DNA from: Candidatus Paraprevotella stercoravium
GTDB taxonomy: Bacteria > Bacteroidota > Bacteroidia > Bacteroidales > Bacteroidaceae
NCBI GenBank assembly: GCA_944320795.1
Contig: CALUIU010000015.1
Location: 1 to 64,000, forward strand
DNA length: 64,000 nt
Direction: 5' to 3'
The number at the start of each line of letters is the position of its first letter. Position 1 is the first letter of the stretch. The translations under genes were made by a program, and so were the position numbers. The notes below the pieces were generated by a model. The model had not been told where the DNA came from. It searched no databases and saw nothing but the letters and a program-made list of their open reading frames with translations. Shown here piece by piece: positions 54,390 to 63,943 of this stretch.

Positions 54390-55268
54390 ATGATTAATTT
54401 ATTGGAAACAGCGACGACTGCTGCCGAAGCGGTGAAAGAAACAGAAAAAATGGTTTCTTCGGGAAGATTTGACATGATTTTGGACAAGTTGATCGAAATG
54501 TCCATATCAGCGGGTAAAAACATTCTGGTTGCCATTATCGTATTTATTGTAGGACGCTTCCTCATTTCGATGCTGAACAAACTCTTTGCCCAGGTCTTGG
54601 AGAAACGTAAGATTGATGTTACGATCAAGACTTTCCTTAAGAGTCTGGTGAATATTCTGCTTACCCTGTTGCTGATTGTATCGGTTGTGGGAGCTTTGGG
54701 AGTAAACACCACTTCGTTTGCCGCTCTGTTGGCATCTGCCGGTGTGGCTATCGGTATGGCGCTCTCCGGAAATTTGCAGAACTTTGCAGGCGGTTTGATT
54801 GTTTTGTTGTTCAAGCCTTATAAAGTGGGAGATTGGATCGAAGCTCAGGGGGTATCGGGATCGGTTTCTGAGATACAGATATTCCATACCATTCTGACCA
54901 TGGCCGATAATAAGGTCGTTTATATTCCCAATGGCAATTTGAGCAGCGGTGTAGTTATCAATTATAGCCGTAAGGAAACCCGGAGAATTGAATGGGTTGT
55001 CGGTGTGGATTATGGTGAGGATCTGGCAAAAGTGGAGCGTGTGGTACGTGGCTTGTTGGATGCCGATGCCCGCATTTTGAAAGATCCGGCTCCGGTGGTG
55101 GCTCTGAATGCTTTGTCTGCCAGCAGTGTGGATGTGACGATTCGTGTGTGGGTGGCCGCTGCCGATTATTGGGATGTGAACTTTGAGGTAAGAAAGAACA
55201 TCTATAATGAGTTTAATAAGCAGAATATCAATTTCCCGTTCCCGCAGTTGACACTGCACAAGGCATAA
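54390..55268 (+). CDS. small-conductance mechanosensitive channel (MscS family)
   Basis: 292 residues, near the standard E. coli MscS length. Three N-terminal membrane helices; the pore helix carries ALLASAGVAIGMALSGNLQN (about 110-130), a Gly/Ala packing pattern; then the MscS beta and C-terminal domains with GDWIEAQGVSGSVSEIQIF and YIPNGNLSSGVVINYSRKET. Opens under membrane tension to protect from hypo-osmotic shock. Confidence 0.93.
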   Translation: MINLLETATTAAEAVKETEKMVSSGRFDMILDKLIEMSISAGKNILVAIIVFIVGRFLISMLNKLFAQVLEKRKIDVTIKTFLKSLVNILLTLLLIVSVVGALGVNTTSFAALLASAGVAIGMALSGNLQNFAGGLIVLLFKPYKVGDWIEAQGVSGSVSEIQIFHTILTMADNKVVYIPNGNLSSGVVINYSRKETRRIEWVVGVDYGEDLAKVERVVRGLLDADARILKDPAPVVALNALSASSVDVTIRVWVAAADYWDVNFEVRKNIYNEFNKQNINFPFPQLTLHKA

Positions 55269-55312
55269 AGGAAATAGACTCTGATCAGTATTTTATAAAA
55301 ATGTATTTTGTC

Positions 55313-55350
55313 AAATCGGTCTGTTCTTTTTTGAACGGACCGATTTTTTT
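55313..55350 (+). terminator. terminator after the MscS gene
   Basis: AAATCGGTCTGTTC (55313-55326) pairs with GAACGGACCGATTT (55333-55346, one mismatch), then a T-run. Confidence 0.8.
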
Positions 55351-55387
55351 ATTTTCAGAATCCCTGACTAAAAAACTATTTTCTCTA

Positions 55388-55418
55388 TCTGATTTTTTTT
55401 AATTGTCACTTATCTTTG
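55388..55418 (+). promoter_or_regulatory. promoter of the M28 peptidase gene
   Basis: TCTG (55388-55391), 19-bp spacer, TATCTTTG (55411-55418), 31 bp before the ATG at 55449. Confidence 0.5.
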
Positions 55419-55448
55419 TATTTAAAAACATATCACTAAACGCAAAGG

Positions 55449-56474
55449 ATGATTATGAGAAGAAAGATATACGGATGGATTGTTATAGGGGCGCTTTTTT
55501 CGATGAGTGCTGTAATGCGTGCAGAGACACCGGAAGAACGGGGACTGAAAACAATAAACGGTATGACGGCACAGGCGCACATCGGCTTTCTGGCCAGTGA
55601 TGAATTACAGGGGCGTGAGGCGGGAACGGTTGGCGGACGCATTGCCGGGCAATATCTGGTTGCACAATTGCAATCTATGGGCATCCGTCCTTTAGACGGA
55701 AGCTATCTGCATCCTTTTGAGGCCTGTCATCCGGAACGTCAGCAGAAAGGAGGGCGTTGGCAGGTACACCCCGATTCTGTAGCGGCGATGCGCCGTTCGG
55801 GAGCGGCCTTTCAACTCCTGTCCTTGAATAATGTTTTGGGGATGATTGAGGGTAAAAATCCCGATGAAATTGTAATAGTGGGGGCGCATTATGATCATTT
55901 GGGAACCGATTCGTTTCTGGCCGGTGATCGGATTTATAATGGAGCGGACGATAATGCTTCCGGTGTTTCGGCCGTGTTGCAGATTGCCCGTGCCTTTCTG
56001 GCTACAGGAAAACAGCCGGAGCGCACCGTGATTTTTGCTTTTTGGGACGGTGAGGAAAAAGGATTGTTGGGCTCCCGGGCTTTTGTCGATCGCTTCCCGA
56101 AGATGGATTGTGTGAAGGGATATTTGAATTTTGATATGATCGGACGCAACAGCGATGAGGCACATCCGGAGCAAGTGACTTATTTTTATACCGAGGCTTG
56201 TCCGGTATTCGGGCAGTGGCTCAAGGGAGATGTGCGGAAGTATGATCTGAAGCTGGCGCCCGACTACCGTCCGTGGGATAAACCGGTGGGAGGCAGTGAC
56301 AATGCTTCTTTTGCTCTGCGCAACATTCCCATCATCTGGTATCATACCGGCGGTCACCCGGACTATCATCAGCCGGGGGACCATACGGAAAAAATCAATT
56401 GGGATAAAGTGGTGAACATCACTAAGGCCTCTTTCCTGAATATGTGGAAAATGGCCAATGAAAAAGAGCTTTAG
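55449..56474 (+). CDS. M28-family metallopeptidase, exported
   Basis: 341 residues. Signal peptide with the hydrophobic stretch IYGWIVIGALFSMSAVMRA, cleavage probably after MRA. In-frame ATGs at 55449 and 55455 are both possible. M28 zinc-site motifs VGAHYDHLGT, YNGADDNASG, WDGEEKGLLG (catalytic Glu) and a C-terminal WYHTGGHPDYH. An aminopeptidase or glutaminyl-cyclase-like enzyme; the substrate is not determined. Its end is 55 bp before yjbQ. Confidence 0.88.
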   Translation: MIMRRKIYGWIVIGALFSMSAVMRAETPEERGLKTINGMTAQAHIGFLASDELQGREAGTVGGRIAGQYLVAQLQSMGIRPLDGSYLHPFEACHPERQQKGGRWQVHPDSVAAMRRSGAAFQLLSLNNVLGMIEGKNPDEIVIVGAHYDHLGTDSFLAGDRIYNGADDNASGVSAVLQIARAFLATGKQPERTVIFAFWDGEEKGLLGSRAFVDRFPKMDCVKGYLNFDMIGRNSDEAHPEQVTYFYTEACPVFGQWLKGDVRKYDLKLAPDYRPWDKPVGGSDNASFALRNIPIIWYHTGGHPDYHQPGDHTEKINWDKVVNITKASFLNMWKMANEKEL

Positions 56475-56529
56475 GATAGTTTTTTGCTGTTTTTTTATTA
56501 AGTTTGTATCTGGTTTTTCAAGACTCAAT

Positions 56530-56940
56530 ATGATTGAACAAATAGAATTTGCTTTAAGACCTCAGCGGCGTGGCTTCCATCTGGTTACGGAGGAAGTGCT
56601 CAGTCATTTGCCTGCTTTGCCACGGCAGGGGGTGTTGCACCTGTTTGTGAAGCACACCAGCTGCGCGCTGACCATCAATGAAAACTTTGATCCGAGTGTG
56701 CGGACCGATCTGGCCGGAATCTATGACCGGATGGTGCCCGAGAATGCTCCTTATTATATCCATACGGACGAGGGGCCGGACGATATGCCCAGTCATGCTA
56801 AATCGACCATGACCGGAGTGTCCCTTTCCATACCTATTACCAACGGTCGCCTGAATTTAGGCACTTGGCAGGGTATTTATTTGTGTGAGTTCCGCAATCA
56901 CGGCGGGGCACGGAAGATTGTGGCTACGATCTGGTCTTAA
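56530..56940 (+). CDS. yjbQ: YjbQ-family protein
   Basis: 136 residues from the ATG giving MIEQIEFALRPQRRGFHLVT; the longer frame overlaps the peptidase gene and lacks family support. Hallmark motifs FVKHTSCALTINENFDPSVR and HAKSTMTGVSLSIPITNGRL match the UPF0047/YjbQ fold. Weak thiamine-phosphate-synthase-like activity has been reported for homologues; the true role is unclear. 22 bp before dnaG. Confidence 0.87.
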   Translation: MIEQIEFALRPQRRGFHLVTEEVLSHLPALPRQGVLHLFVKHTSCALTINENFDPSVRTDLAGIYDRMVPENAPYYIHTDEGPDDMPSHAKSTMTGVSLSIPITNGRLNLGTWQGIYLCEFRNHGGARKIVATIWS

Positions 56941-56962
56941 AAACAAACAGAGATAAAGAAAT

Positions 56963-59128
56963 ATGATTGACAGAGCTACGGTGGAGCGCATCATGGATGC
57001 GGCTCAAATCGTTGATGTGGTTTCCGACTTTGTGACGCTGCGGCGTGCCGGAGTGAACTATAAGGGGTTGTGTCCGTTTCACGACGACCGTACTCCTTCG
57101 TTTGTGGTGTCGCCGGCCAAAGGTCTCTGCAAGTGCTTTGCTTGCGGAAAGGGAGGTAATGCCGTGCACTTCATCATGGAGCACGAACAATTGTCTTATC
57201 CCGATGCCTTGCGCTATCTGGCCCGGAAATATCACATCGAGATTCAGGAACGCGAACTGACCGATCAGGAGAAGTTGGCCCAAAGCGAACGCGAGAGTAT
57301 GTTTGTAGTGAATGAGTGGGCCCGCGACTATTTTGAGCAACAGTTGTATGACACGGTGGACGGCCGTGCCATCGGAATGGCCTATTTCCGCTCGCGCGGT
57401 TTCCGGGACGATATTATCAAACGCTTTCAGTTGGGCTTCAGTCCGATGCAGAAAGATGCTCTGGCACGTGAAGCTTTGGGTAAGGGATTCCGGGAGGAAT
57501 ATCTGGTTAAGACCGGTTTGTGCATCAAACAGGAGCATGGCGGACTGAAAGATCGTTTCTGGGGACGTGTTATCTTCCCGATTCATACGGTGAGCGGCAA
57601 GGTGGTGGGCTTTGGAGGGCGTGTGCTCGATCAGGCCACCAAAGGTGTGAACATGAAGTATCAGAACTCTCCCGAGTCGTCCATCTATTCCAAGAAAAAG
57701 GAACTTTACGGTCTTTTCCAGGCCAAGCAGGCCATTGTGAAGAACGACCTTTGTTTTCTGGTTGAGGGATATACGGATGTGATTTCGATGCATCAGATGG
57801 GTGTGGAGCATGTGGTATCCTCTTCGGGTACGGCACTGACGCAGCAGCAGATTCAGATGATTCACCGTTTTACGGAAAATATTACGGTGCTTTATGACGG
57901 TGATGCGGCAGGTATCAAGGCTTCCGAACGAGGTATTGACATGCTGTTGGCCGAGGGCATGAATGTGAAAGTGCTTCTTTTGCCCGATGGAGACGACCCG
58001 GACAGCTTCGCGCGTAATCGTACGGCGGCCGAATATCAGGCTTACCTGAAGGAGCATCAGGTGGACTTCATCAAATTCAAGACAGACTTGCTTTTGCAGG
58101 AGGCGCAGGGAGACCCGATCAAGCTTTCCCGACTGGTGCACAGCATTGTGTGCAGTATTGCCGTGGTGCCCGACGAGATCATGCGTACGCTTTATACCCG
58201 TGAAACGGCCGTCATGCTGGGAATGGAGGAGAAAGTGTTGGTTTCGGCCATCAACAAACAGATGTCCGTGTACCGCACCGAGCAGAAAAAACGTCGTCAG
58301 AACGAAGAGCGGCGGGAACAGAATATTTCCGAAAGCCCGGTGAATGAGGCTACCGCTGCTCCGGAAACTGTTGCTCCGGTAACCGGACAGACAGCGGGCG
58401 GTACGGTGACAGTAGATCCGACAAGGAATCCGGAATCGGCCGTACAAACGGCACCTTCAGAACAGCCGTCCGAAATATCGGCAGGAGCAAAAGCGGAAGA
58501 ACAAAAAGCTGAAGAGGAGAGTTCACAGTTCCTGGCCTATATCCAAAAAGGAAAGAATGGTCCGAACATGGCTTTCTATCAGAAAGAGCTGTTGCTGGTA
58601 CAGGTGCTGATACGCTATGGTGAGCATATTGTCTGCTACGTGGAAGATGAGCAGGGACAGGAAGTCCCTTTCACCGTAGTAGAATTCATTTATTACGCAC
58701 TTCAGGAAGATAAACTGAATTTTCAGGTGGCCTTGCACCAACGTATTTTGGATGAGGCGCTGGAACATTTTCGCGAACCGGACTTCTCGGCACAGCGTTA
58801 TTTCCTGAATCATCCTGATCAGGCTGTGAGTACGCTGGCTTTTCAGCTGACCAGTGATAAGTATCAGTTGAGCAAATATCATACCAAAAATCAGAAACTG
58901 ACTACTGACGAAGAGCGTCTTTTTGATCTGGTCCGTCATCTGATGACCGACTTTAAACTGGCGATTATCGATGAGGAACTGAAAGGAATACTGAACCGCC
59001 TGCGTGATCCGCTGATTCTGAAGGATAAAGAAGCGTATATGAAAGTAATGAAACACTATATGGAGGTGAAAGAGGTGGAAAGCACGTTGGCCAAGGAGCG
59101 TGGCGACCGGGTGATTACCAGTCTGTAA
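56963..59128 (+). CDS. dnaG: DNA primase
   Basis: 721 residues. CHC2 zinc domain with Cys37, His40, Cys58 and Cys61 (LCPFHDDRTPSF, CKCFACGKGG). Catalytic core motif GRVIFPIHTVSGKVVGFGGR; TOPRIM domain with LVEGYTDVISMHQMGVEHVV and VLYDGDAAGIKASERG. A low-complexity Ala/Thr/Glu linker (about 440-515) separates the core from a C-terminal helicase-interaction domain. It synthesises replication primers. Internal member of a plus-strand gene run. Confidence 0.95.
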   Translation: MIDRATVERIMDAAQIVDVVSDFVTLRRAGVNYKGLCPFHDDRTPSFVVSPAKGLCKCFACGKGGNAVHFIMEHEQLSYPDALRYLARKYHIEIQERELTDQEKLAQSERESMFVVNEWARDYFEQQLYDTVDGRAIGMAYFRSRGFRDDIIKRFQLGFSPMQKDALAREALGKGFREEYLVKTGLCIKQEHGGLKDRFWGRVIFPIHTVSGKVVGFGGRVLDQATKGVNMKYQNSPESSIYSKKKELYGLFQAKQAIVKNDLCFLVEGYTDVISMHQMGVEHVVSSSGTALTQQQIQMIHRFTENITVLYDGDAAGIKASERGIDMLLAEGMNVKVLLLPDGDDPDSFARNRTAAEYQAYLKEHQVDFIKFKTDLLLQEAQGDPIKLSRLVHSIVCSIAVVPDEIMRTLYTRETAVMLGMEEKVLVSAINKQMSVYRTEQKKRRQNEERREQNISESPVNEATAAPETVAPVTGQTAGGTVTVDPTRNPESAVQTAPSEQPSEISAGAKAEEQKAEEESSQFLAYIQKGKNGPNMAFYQKELLLVQVLIRYGEHIVCYVEDEQGQEVPFTVVEFIYYALQEDKLNFQVALHQRILDEALEHFREPDFSAQRYFLNHPDQAVSTLAFQLTSDKYQLSKYHTKNQKLTTDEERLFDLVRHLMTDFKLAIIDEELKGILNRLRDPLILKDKEAYMKVMKHYMEVKEVESTLAKERGDRVITSL

Positions 59129-59143
59129 CCAAAGATTATATTT

Positions 59144-60136
59144 ATGACCAACCAATATATAGACGGCCGGGAGGCCATGCGTCGGATGGACGAGTGGGGC
59201 GCACAGAAAAAGCCCTTTCTTTTTCTGATTGATTTTGAGGGAACAGAATGCCAGGTGTTGCCGCTCGATGAGATTGATCCGGAAGAGCTGAGATATGATT
59301 TTCGGGGAGTGACGAATTGGACAGAGCAGGAAGATGATCCACTGCCGCCTTTGGAGTGGACACCGAAGCCCGAAGCGTATGAAACTTACCGGAAGTCCTT
59401 TGACTGTGTGTTTGAACAACTGCATGCCGGAAACTCATTTCTGACGAATCTGACCGTGGCTACTCCGGTGCGGACAAACTGGACGCTCCGACAGATTTTC
59501 CGTGCGGCACGTGCTCCTTACCGACTTTGGCTGAAAGACCGGTTTGTGGTGTTTTCGCCGGAGATCTTCGTGCAGATAGAGGGTGGAATAATCCGTTCTT
59601 TTCCGATGAAGGGAACACTGGATGCCCGTTTGCCGAATGCCAGGGAGCTTTTGCGCAACGACCCGAAAGAGCGCGCTGAGCATGCTACGATTACCGACCT
59701 GATCCGTAACGATCTGAGTCGTGTGGCCGAGCAGGTAACGGTGGAACGATATGCTTATATTGACGAAATCACGACGCATCGCGGTCCGTTGTTACAGATG
59801 AGCAGTGAGATAGTCGGTACCCTGACTCCGGAATACCGAGACCGGTTGGGCAGCATGCTGTTTGAACTGCTTCCGGCCGGTTCCATTACCGGGGCGCCGA
59901 AAAAGAAAACCGTGGAGATTATCCGTACGGCCGAACATTACGAGCGCGGTTTCTATACGGGCGTGATGGGGATTTTCGACGGTGAGCGTCTGGACAGTGC
60001 GGTGATGATCCGTTTTGTGGAGCAGATGCCCGACGGTTCGTTCTGTTATAAGAGCGGAGGGGGAATCACTTTCCAGAGTGAACCCGATAAAGAATATCAG
60101 GAAGTAATTCAGAAAATATATGTGCCGATTCATTGA
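59144..60136 (+). CDS. pabB: aminodeoxychorismate synthase component I
   Basis: 330 residues, the short form lacking the N-terminal domain of E. coli PabB. Chorismate-binding motifs HAGNSFLTNLTVATPV, MKGTLDARLP, ATITDLIRNDLSRV, LLPAGSITGAPKKKTVEIIR and YKSGGGITFQSEPDKEYQE. Makes 4-amino-4-deoxychorismate for folate. No pabA is in the window. Its end overlaps pabC by 17 bp. Confidence 0.9.
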   Translation: MTNQYIDGREAMRRMDEWGAQKKPFLFLIDFEGTECQVLPLDEIDPEELRYDFRGVTNWTEQEDDPLPPLEWTPKPEAYETYRKSFDCVFEQLHAGNSFLTNLTVATPVRTNWTLRQIFRAARAPYRLWLKDRFVVFSPEIFVQIEGGIIRSFPMKGTLDARLPNARELLRNDPKERAEHATITDLIRNDLSRVAEQVTVERYAYIDEITTHRGPLLQMSSEIVGTLTPEYRDRLGSMLFELLPAGSITGAPKKKTVEIIRTAEHYERGFYTGVMGIFDGERLDSAVMIRFVEQMPDGSFCYKSGGGITFQSEPDKEYQEVIQKIYVPIH

Positions 60137-60719
60137 AACAGTTCGTTTGGAGGAGGGCGAGGTCCGTTTTCCGGAAGATCATGAAAAACGGATGAATACT
60201 ACCCGGGAGCATTTCTGGCCCGGAGAGGTGCCGTTGCATCTGACTGATTACATACAGCCGGAAAAAATGTTCGGACGTGTGCGTTGCCGGGTGACTTACG
60301 GCCGGGAGATTCAGCGCGTGGAGTATTTTGCGTATCACCCGCGAATGGTGCGTTCCTTGCAATGCGTGGAAACTTCCGGACTGGATTATCATTATAAGTA
60401 TGCCGACCGGAGCGTGTTGAATGCTCTGTTTGCCCGACGGGGAGATGCCGATGATGTATTGCTGTTCAACGACGGGCTTTTAACGGATACTTCTATTGCC
60501 AATGTGGCTTTATGGAACGGAAGCGAATGGCATACGCCGGATATACCTTTGCTGGAAGGTACACATCGCAGCCGTCTGTTACGGAACGGACTGCTGAAAC
60601 CCCGCACCATCCGTCTGGAAGATTTGCCGGATTATCAGTTTATCACCCTGTTTAATGCCATGCTCGATTTCGGCGAAGTACAATTACCGGTGTCGGCTAT
60701 TTATACAAAGAGAACATAA
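60120..60719 (+). CDS. pabC: aminodeoxychorismate lyase-like protein (class IV aminotransferase fold)
   Basis: 199 residues, shorter than E. coli PabC (about 270). Class IV PLP features LLFNDGLLTDTSIANVALW and LEGTHRSRLLRNGL are present. The PLP lysine is probably the Lys in DYHYKYADR, but this is by position only. Converts aminodeoxychorismate to p-aminobenzoate and pyruvate. Overlap with pabB supports the assignment. Confidence 0.78.
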   Translation: MCRFIETVRLEEGEVRFPEDHEKRMNTTREHFWPGEVPLHLTDYIQPEKMFGRVRCRVTYGREIQRVEYFAYHPRMVRSLQCVETSGLDYHYKYADRSVLNALFARRGDADDVLLFNDGLLTDTSIANVALWNGSEWHTPDIPLLEGTHRSRLLRNGLLKPRTIRLEDLPDYQFITLFNAMLDFGEVQLPVSAIYTKRT

Positions 60720-60738
60720 ACCCATAAATATTTTAGCT

Positions 60739-62115
60739 ATGAGTATCAAAGAATATATTCAGGAGAATGAGAACCGCTTTTTGGAGGAACTGTTCAGTCT
60801 GATCCGCATACCGAGTATCAGCGCCCTGCCCGAACACAAGGATGACATGTGGGCTTGTGCCGAGCTTTGGAAAACCTTGCTGCTGGAGGCCGGTGTCGAT
60901 GAGGCCCGTGTGATGCCGTCAGCCGGTAATCCGATGGTGTATGCCGAGAAGAAAGTAGGCGAGGGACTGCCAACAGTGTTGGTTTATGCGCATTACGACG
61001 TGATGCCTGCCGAGCCTCTGGAACTGTGGAAGAGCAATCCTTTTGAACCCGAGATCCGTGACGGACGCATCTGGGCCCGTGGAGCGGACGACGATAAGGG
61101 ACAAGCTATGATTCAGGTCAAGGCTTTTGAATATCTGGTGCGCCACGGTCTGTTGCGTCACAACATGAAATTCATTTTCGAGGGTGAGGAAGAAATCGGC
61201 TCGCTCAGTCTGAATCAGTTCTTGCAGGAACATAAGGAACTGCTTCAGTCTGATGTGATTCTGGTATCGGATACCAGTATGTTGCGCGAGGACTTGCCTT
61301 CGCTCACTACCGGTCTTCGCGGACTGGCTTATTGGGAAGTGGAAGTTACCGGACCTAACCGCGATTTGCATTCCGGACACTTTGGCGGTGCGGTGGCCAA
61401 CCCGATCAACGTGCTTTGTGAAATGATCAGCAAGATGACCGATGAGCACGGACGCATCACCATCCCTCATTTTTATGATAAGGTAGAAGAACTTTCTGCC
61501 GAAGAACGGGATATGATTTCACACATTCCGTTTGATGAAGAAGTCTATAAAAACGCGATAGGAGTGAAGGCGTTGCGCGGTGAAGAAGGATATGTCACTC
61601 TGGAACGCAACAGCTGTCGCCCGTCGTTCGATGTATGCGGCATCTGGGGTGGATACACTGGTTCGGGTTCAAAAACTGTATTGCCGTCGAAAGCCTATGC
61701 CAAGGTTTCCTGCCGTCTGGTGCCCCATCAGCAGCATGACGAGATCAGCCGCCTGTTTACAGAGTATTTCGAGAGCCTGGCTCCCGAATGTGTACAGGTA
61801 AAGGTGACCCCGATGCACGGAGGAGAAGGTTATGTATGTCCGGTAAGTCTGCCGGCTTATAAAGCTGCGGCGCTTGGTTTTGAGGAAGCTTTCGGCAAGA
61901 AACCATTGGCGGTGCGCCGCGGAGGAAGTATTCCAATCATCAGTGACTTTGAACGTATTTTGGGCATCAAGACCGTGCTGATGGGCTTCGGACTGGAAAC
62001 CAATGCCATCCATTCGCCGAATGAAAGTATGTCGGTGGATATGATCCGCAAGGGTATCGAGGCAGTAGTGGGCTTCCATCTGCATTTTGAAGAATGTCGC
62101 AACGAAAACAAATAA
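60739..62115 (+). CDS. M20-family dipeptidase
   Basis: 458 residues from the ATG giving MSIKEYIQENENRFLEELFS; the longer frame is non-family. Zinc-site motifs LVYAHYDVMPAEP, WARGADDDKGQAM and FEGEEEIGSLS (catalytic and metal Glu). Matches the M20 dipeptidase/peptidase family. Cytoplasmic by sequence. Substrate unknown. 19 bp after pabC. Confidence 0.88.
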   Translation: MSIKEYIQENENRFLEELFSLIRIPSISALPEHKDDMWACAELWKTLLLEAGVDEARVMPSAGNPMVYAEKKVGEGLPTVLVYAHYDVMPAEPLELWKSNPFEPEIRDGRIWARGADDDKGQAMIQVKAFEYLVRHGLLRHNMKFIFEGEEEIGSLSLNQFLQEHKELLQSDVILVSDTSMLREDLPSLTTGLRGLAYWEVEVTGPNRDLHSGHFGGAVANPINVLCEMISKMTDEHGRITIPHFYDKVEELSAEERDMISHIPFDEEVYKNAIGVKALRGEEGYVTLERNSCRPSFDVCGIWGGYTGSGSKTVLPSKAYAKVSCRLVPHQQHDEISRLFTEYFESLAPECVQVKVTPMHGGEGYVCPVSLPAYKAAALGFEEAFGKKPLAVRRGGSIPIISDFERILGIKTVLMGFGLETNAIHSPNESMSVDMIRKGIEAVVGFHLHFEECRNENK

Positions 62116-62126
62116 GTGGAACGACT

Positions 62127-62936
62127 ATGAGTAAGGAACTGATTATGCTGGGCACGGGAAACGCCGCTGCCCGGCATTGCTATAATACCTGTTTTCTGAT
62201 CCGCAACGGAGCGGAGTATTTTCTGGTAGACGGTGGTGGAGGAAATACCGTGCTTAACCAGTTGGATGCTGTGGATGTGAGTTGTAAAGACATTCATGCT
62301 CTGTTTGTGACCCACACCCATACCGACCATCTGTTTGGCGTGGTGTGGATTATCCGTACCATCGCTCAGATGATCAATCAGAAGCGCTACACGGGAACGC
62401 TGCGCATCTATACGCACGACAAGGTGATTCATACGTTGAGAACCATCTGTTCGCTGACTCTTCCCCCTAAGATTCAGGCACAGCTGGACCGTGGAATTGT
62501 CTTTCACGAACTGACCGATGGCCACGAGTTTACCGAATGTGGTATCCGCTTCCAGAGCTTTGATATTCATTCACGCAAGGAAAAACAGTTCGGTTTCCGG
62601 GCAACATTTGCAGACGGAACTACATTGGCCTGCTTGGGTGACGAGCCTTTCAACGAGCTGAACCGCGCTTCGGTAGAAGGAGTGGACTGGCTGCTCTGCG
62701 AGGCTTTCTGTCTGTATCGCGACCGAGAAGAATTTTCTCCTTATGAAAAGCACCACAGCACGGCGCGCGATGCCGGTTGTCTGGCACAGACGCTGAATGT
62801 GAAGCACCTGTTGCTTTATCACACCGAAGATCATACACTGGATGAACGGAAACAGTCCTATACCCGTGAGGCCGCACAGTTTTTCGACGGAGAAGTCTGT
62901 GTACCCGATGATTTGGAGACTGTTTCTTTGGGCTAA
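62127..62936 (+). CDS. metallo-beta-lactamase-fold hydrolase, RNase Z-like
   Basis: 269 residues from the ATG giving MSKELIMLGTGNAAARHCYN. HTHTDH zinc motif in LFVTHTHTDHLFGVVWIIRT, further ligands near CLGDEPFNELNR and the C-terminal KHLLLYHTEDHTL. Resembles RNase Z/arylsulfatase-like members of the superfamily, but without a proven substrate. Tail-to-tail with the next gene: the stop codons overlap by 4 bp. Confidence 0.8.
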   Translation: MSKELIMLGTGNAAARHCYNTCFLIRNGAEYFLVDGGGGNTVLNQLDAVDVSCKDIHALFVTHTHTDHLFGVVWIIRTIAQMINQKRYTGTLRIYTHDKVIHTLRTICSLTLPPKIQAQLDRGIVFHELTDGHEFTECGIRFQSFDIHSRKEKQFGFRATFADGTTLACLGDEPFNELNRASVEGVDWLLCEAFCLYRDREEFSPYEKHHSTARDAGCLAQTLNVKHLLLYHTEDHTLDERKQSYTREAAQFFDGEVCVPDDLETVSLG

Positions 62937-63769
62937 AACTCCTTCGGATCAAATTTCAGATACCCTAATCGGGTGTATTGGATGCCGTGACTTTCATAAT
63001 GCTCCAGCACCTTGCAAGACAAGATAGTAACCGTTTTACCCGGAGTCATTTTCAGACTGTAACAGCTCAATGCTTTTGGAGTCTGGCTCCGGTGGGTTGC
63101 TTTCACCACAAAGCTGTATCTGCAGTTGGCTTGGTCTATGGCCGTAACGAACTGGTCGATATAGAAATCCGGTTTGTAGGTATTGACCTGAAGGCGGGCG
63201 GTAACGATCTTTACGCTGAGATGCTCTAATTTTTCTCCCACCTTGGCTACAAAGCGACTGGAAGAAGAATAGACCCGTTTGCGAGGGGGACTAAGTTCGC
63301 TGTGAATCAAGGCAAAGTCCTTGGCGAGCTCCACCAGTTGTTTCAGCTGCTTCTTTTCGGGATCAAACTTGTTGGCCAGCCAAAGCACATAGTTGGGATC
63401 TACATAATACACTTCGGCAAGATGCTTTCCGTGATACTTGCCGAATGAGAGAATATCATATGTATTGCCGTAATAAGGCATAAAGAAAGAATTGTCCAGC
63501 CACGTAAGGGCCACTTTGCTGTATTCCAGCAGGTCGATGGCTTTTTGTACGGCTTCGGTAAACTGGTTGGACAAGGTGCGGAGAAATACGGGCGGATGCC
63601 CTTCGGGAAAGACGCGCCACAGACCGTAATATTTTCGGTATGGGGTGGCAATGCTGATGGCATAATAACCGTTGCGCGCATTTCTGGTTTCATTGAAACG
63701 CGCGACCTGCTCCTGTAATTGTCGGATCGTTTCGGGGGAAATCCTTTCATATAGATTTACGGTAGCCAT
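62933..63769 (-). CDS. uncharacterised protein with an ExoX-like C-terminal motif
   Basis: 278 residues, soluble, no signal. A central segment (about 107-133, DILSFGKYHGKHLAEVYYVD and NYVLWLANKF) resembles the exodeoxyribonuclease X-like C-terminal/DUF3820 motif (FGKYKG..L..V...YL.W). The N-terminal 100 and C-terminal 130 residues are unrecognised. No nuclease domain accompanies the motif, so the role is unknown. Convergent overlap of 4 bp with the preceding gene. Confidence 0.6.
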   Translation of the reverse strand: MATVNLYERISPETIRQLQEQVARFNETRNARNGYYAISIATPYRKYYGLWRVFPEGHPPVFLRTLSNQFTEAVQKAIDLLEYSKVALTWLDNSFFMPYYGNTYDILSFGKYHGKHLAEVYYVDPNYVLWLANKFDPEKKQLKQLVELAKDFALIHSELSPPRKRVYSSSSRFVAKVGEKLEHLSVKIVTARLQVNTYKPDFYIDQFVTAIDQANCRYSFVVKATHRSQTPKALSCYSLKMTPGKTVTILSCKVLEHYESHGIQYTRLGYLKFDPKEF

Positions 63770-63890
63770 ATCGTCCTCCTTTCTTCTATTCGGATTATAA
63801 ACGAAAATAGTTAAAAATCACGGAAAAAACAAATTTTATTCTCTTTTTCTCTTTTCCGCCATTATTCGATCAGGATAAAGGGGACTCTTT

Positions 63891-63921
63891 TTCGATTATT
63901 CCATTCTTTTCTTTAAATTTG
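63891..63921 (+). promoter_or_regulatory. promoter of the gene entering the right edge
   Basis: TTCG (63891-63894), 19-bp spacer, TAAATTTG (63914-63921), 22 bp before the ATG at 63944. Confidence 0.5.
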
Positions 63922-63943
63922 CGCAATATTAAATAATGAGAAT

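Noticed and set aside
56924-58447. 507-codon minus-strand open frame opposite dnaG
   Set aside because: The plus strand encodes dnaG with intact zinc and TOPRIM motifs. The opposite frame is His/Leu-rich with no recognisable domain.
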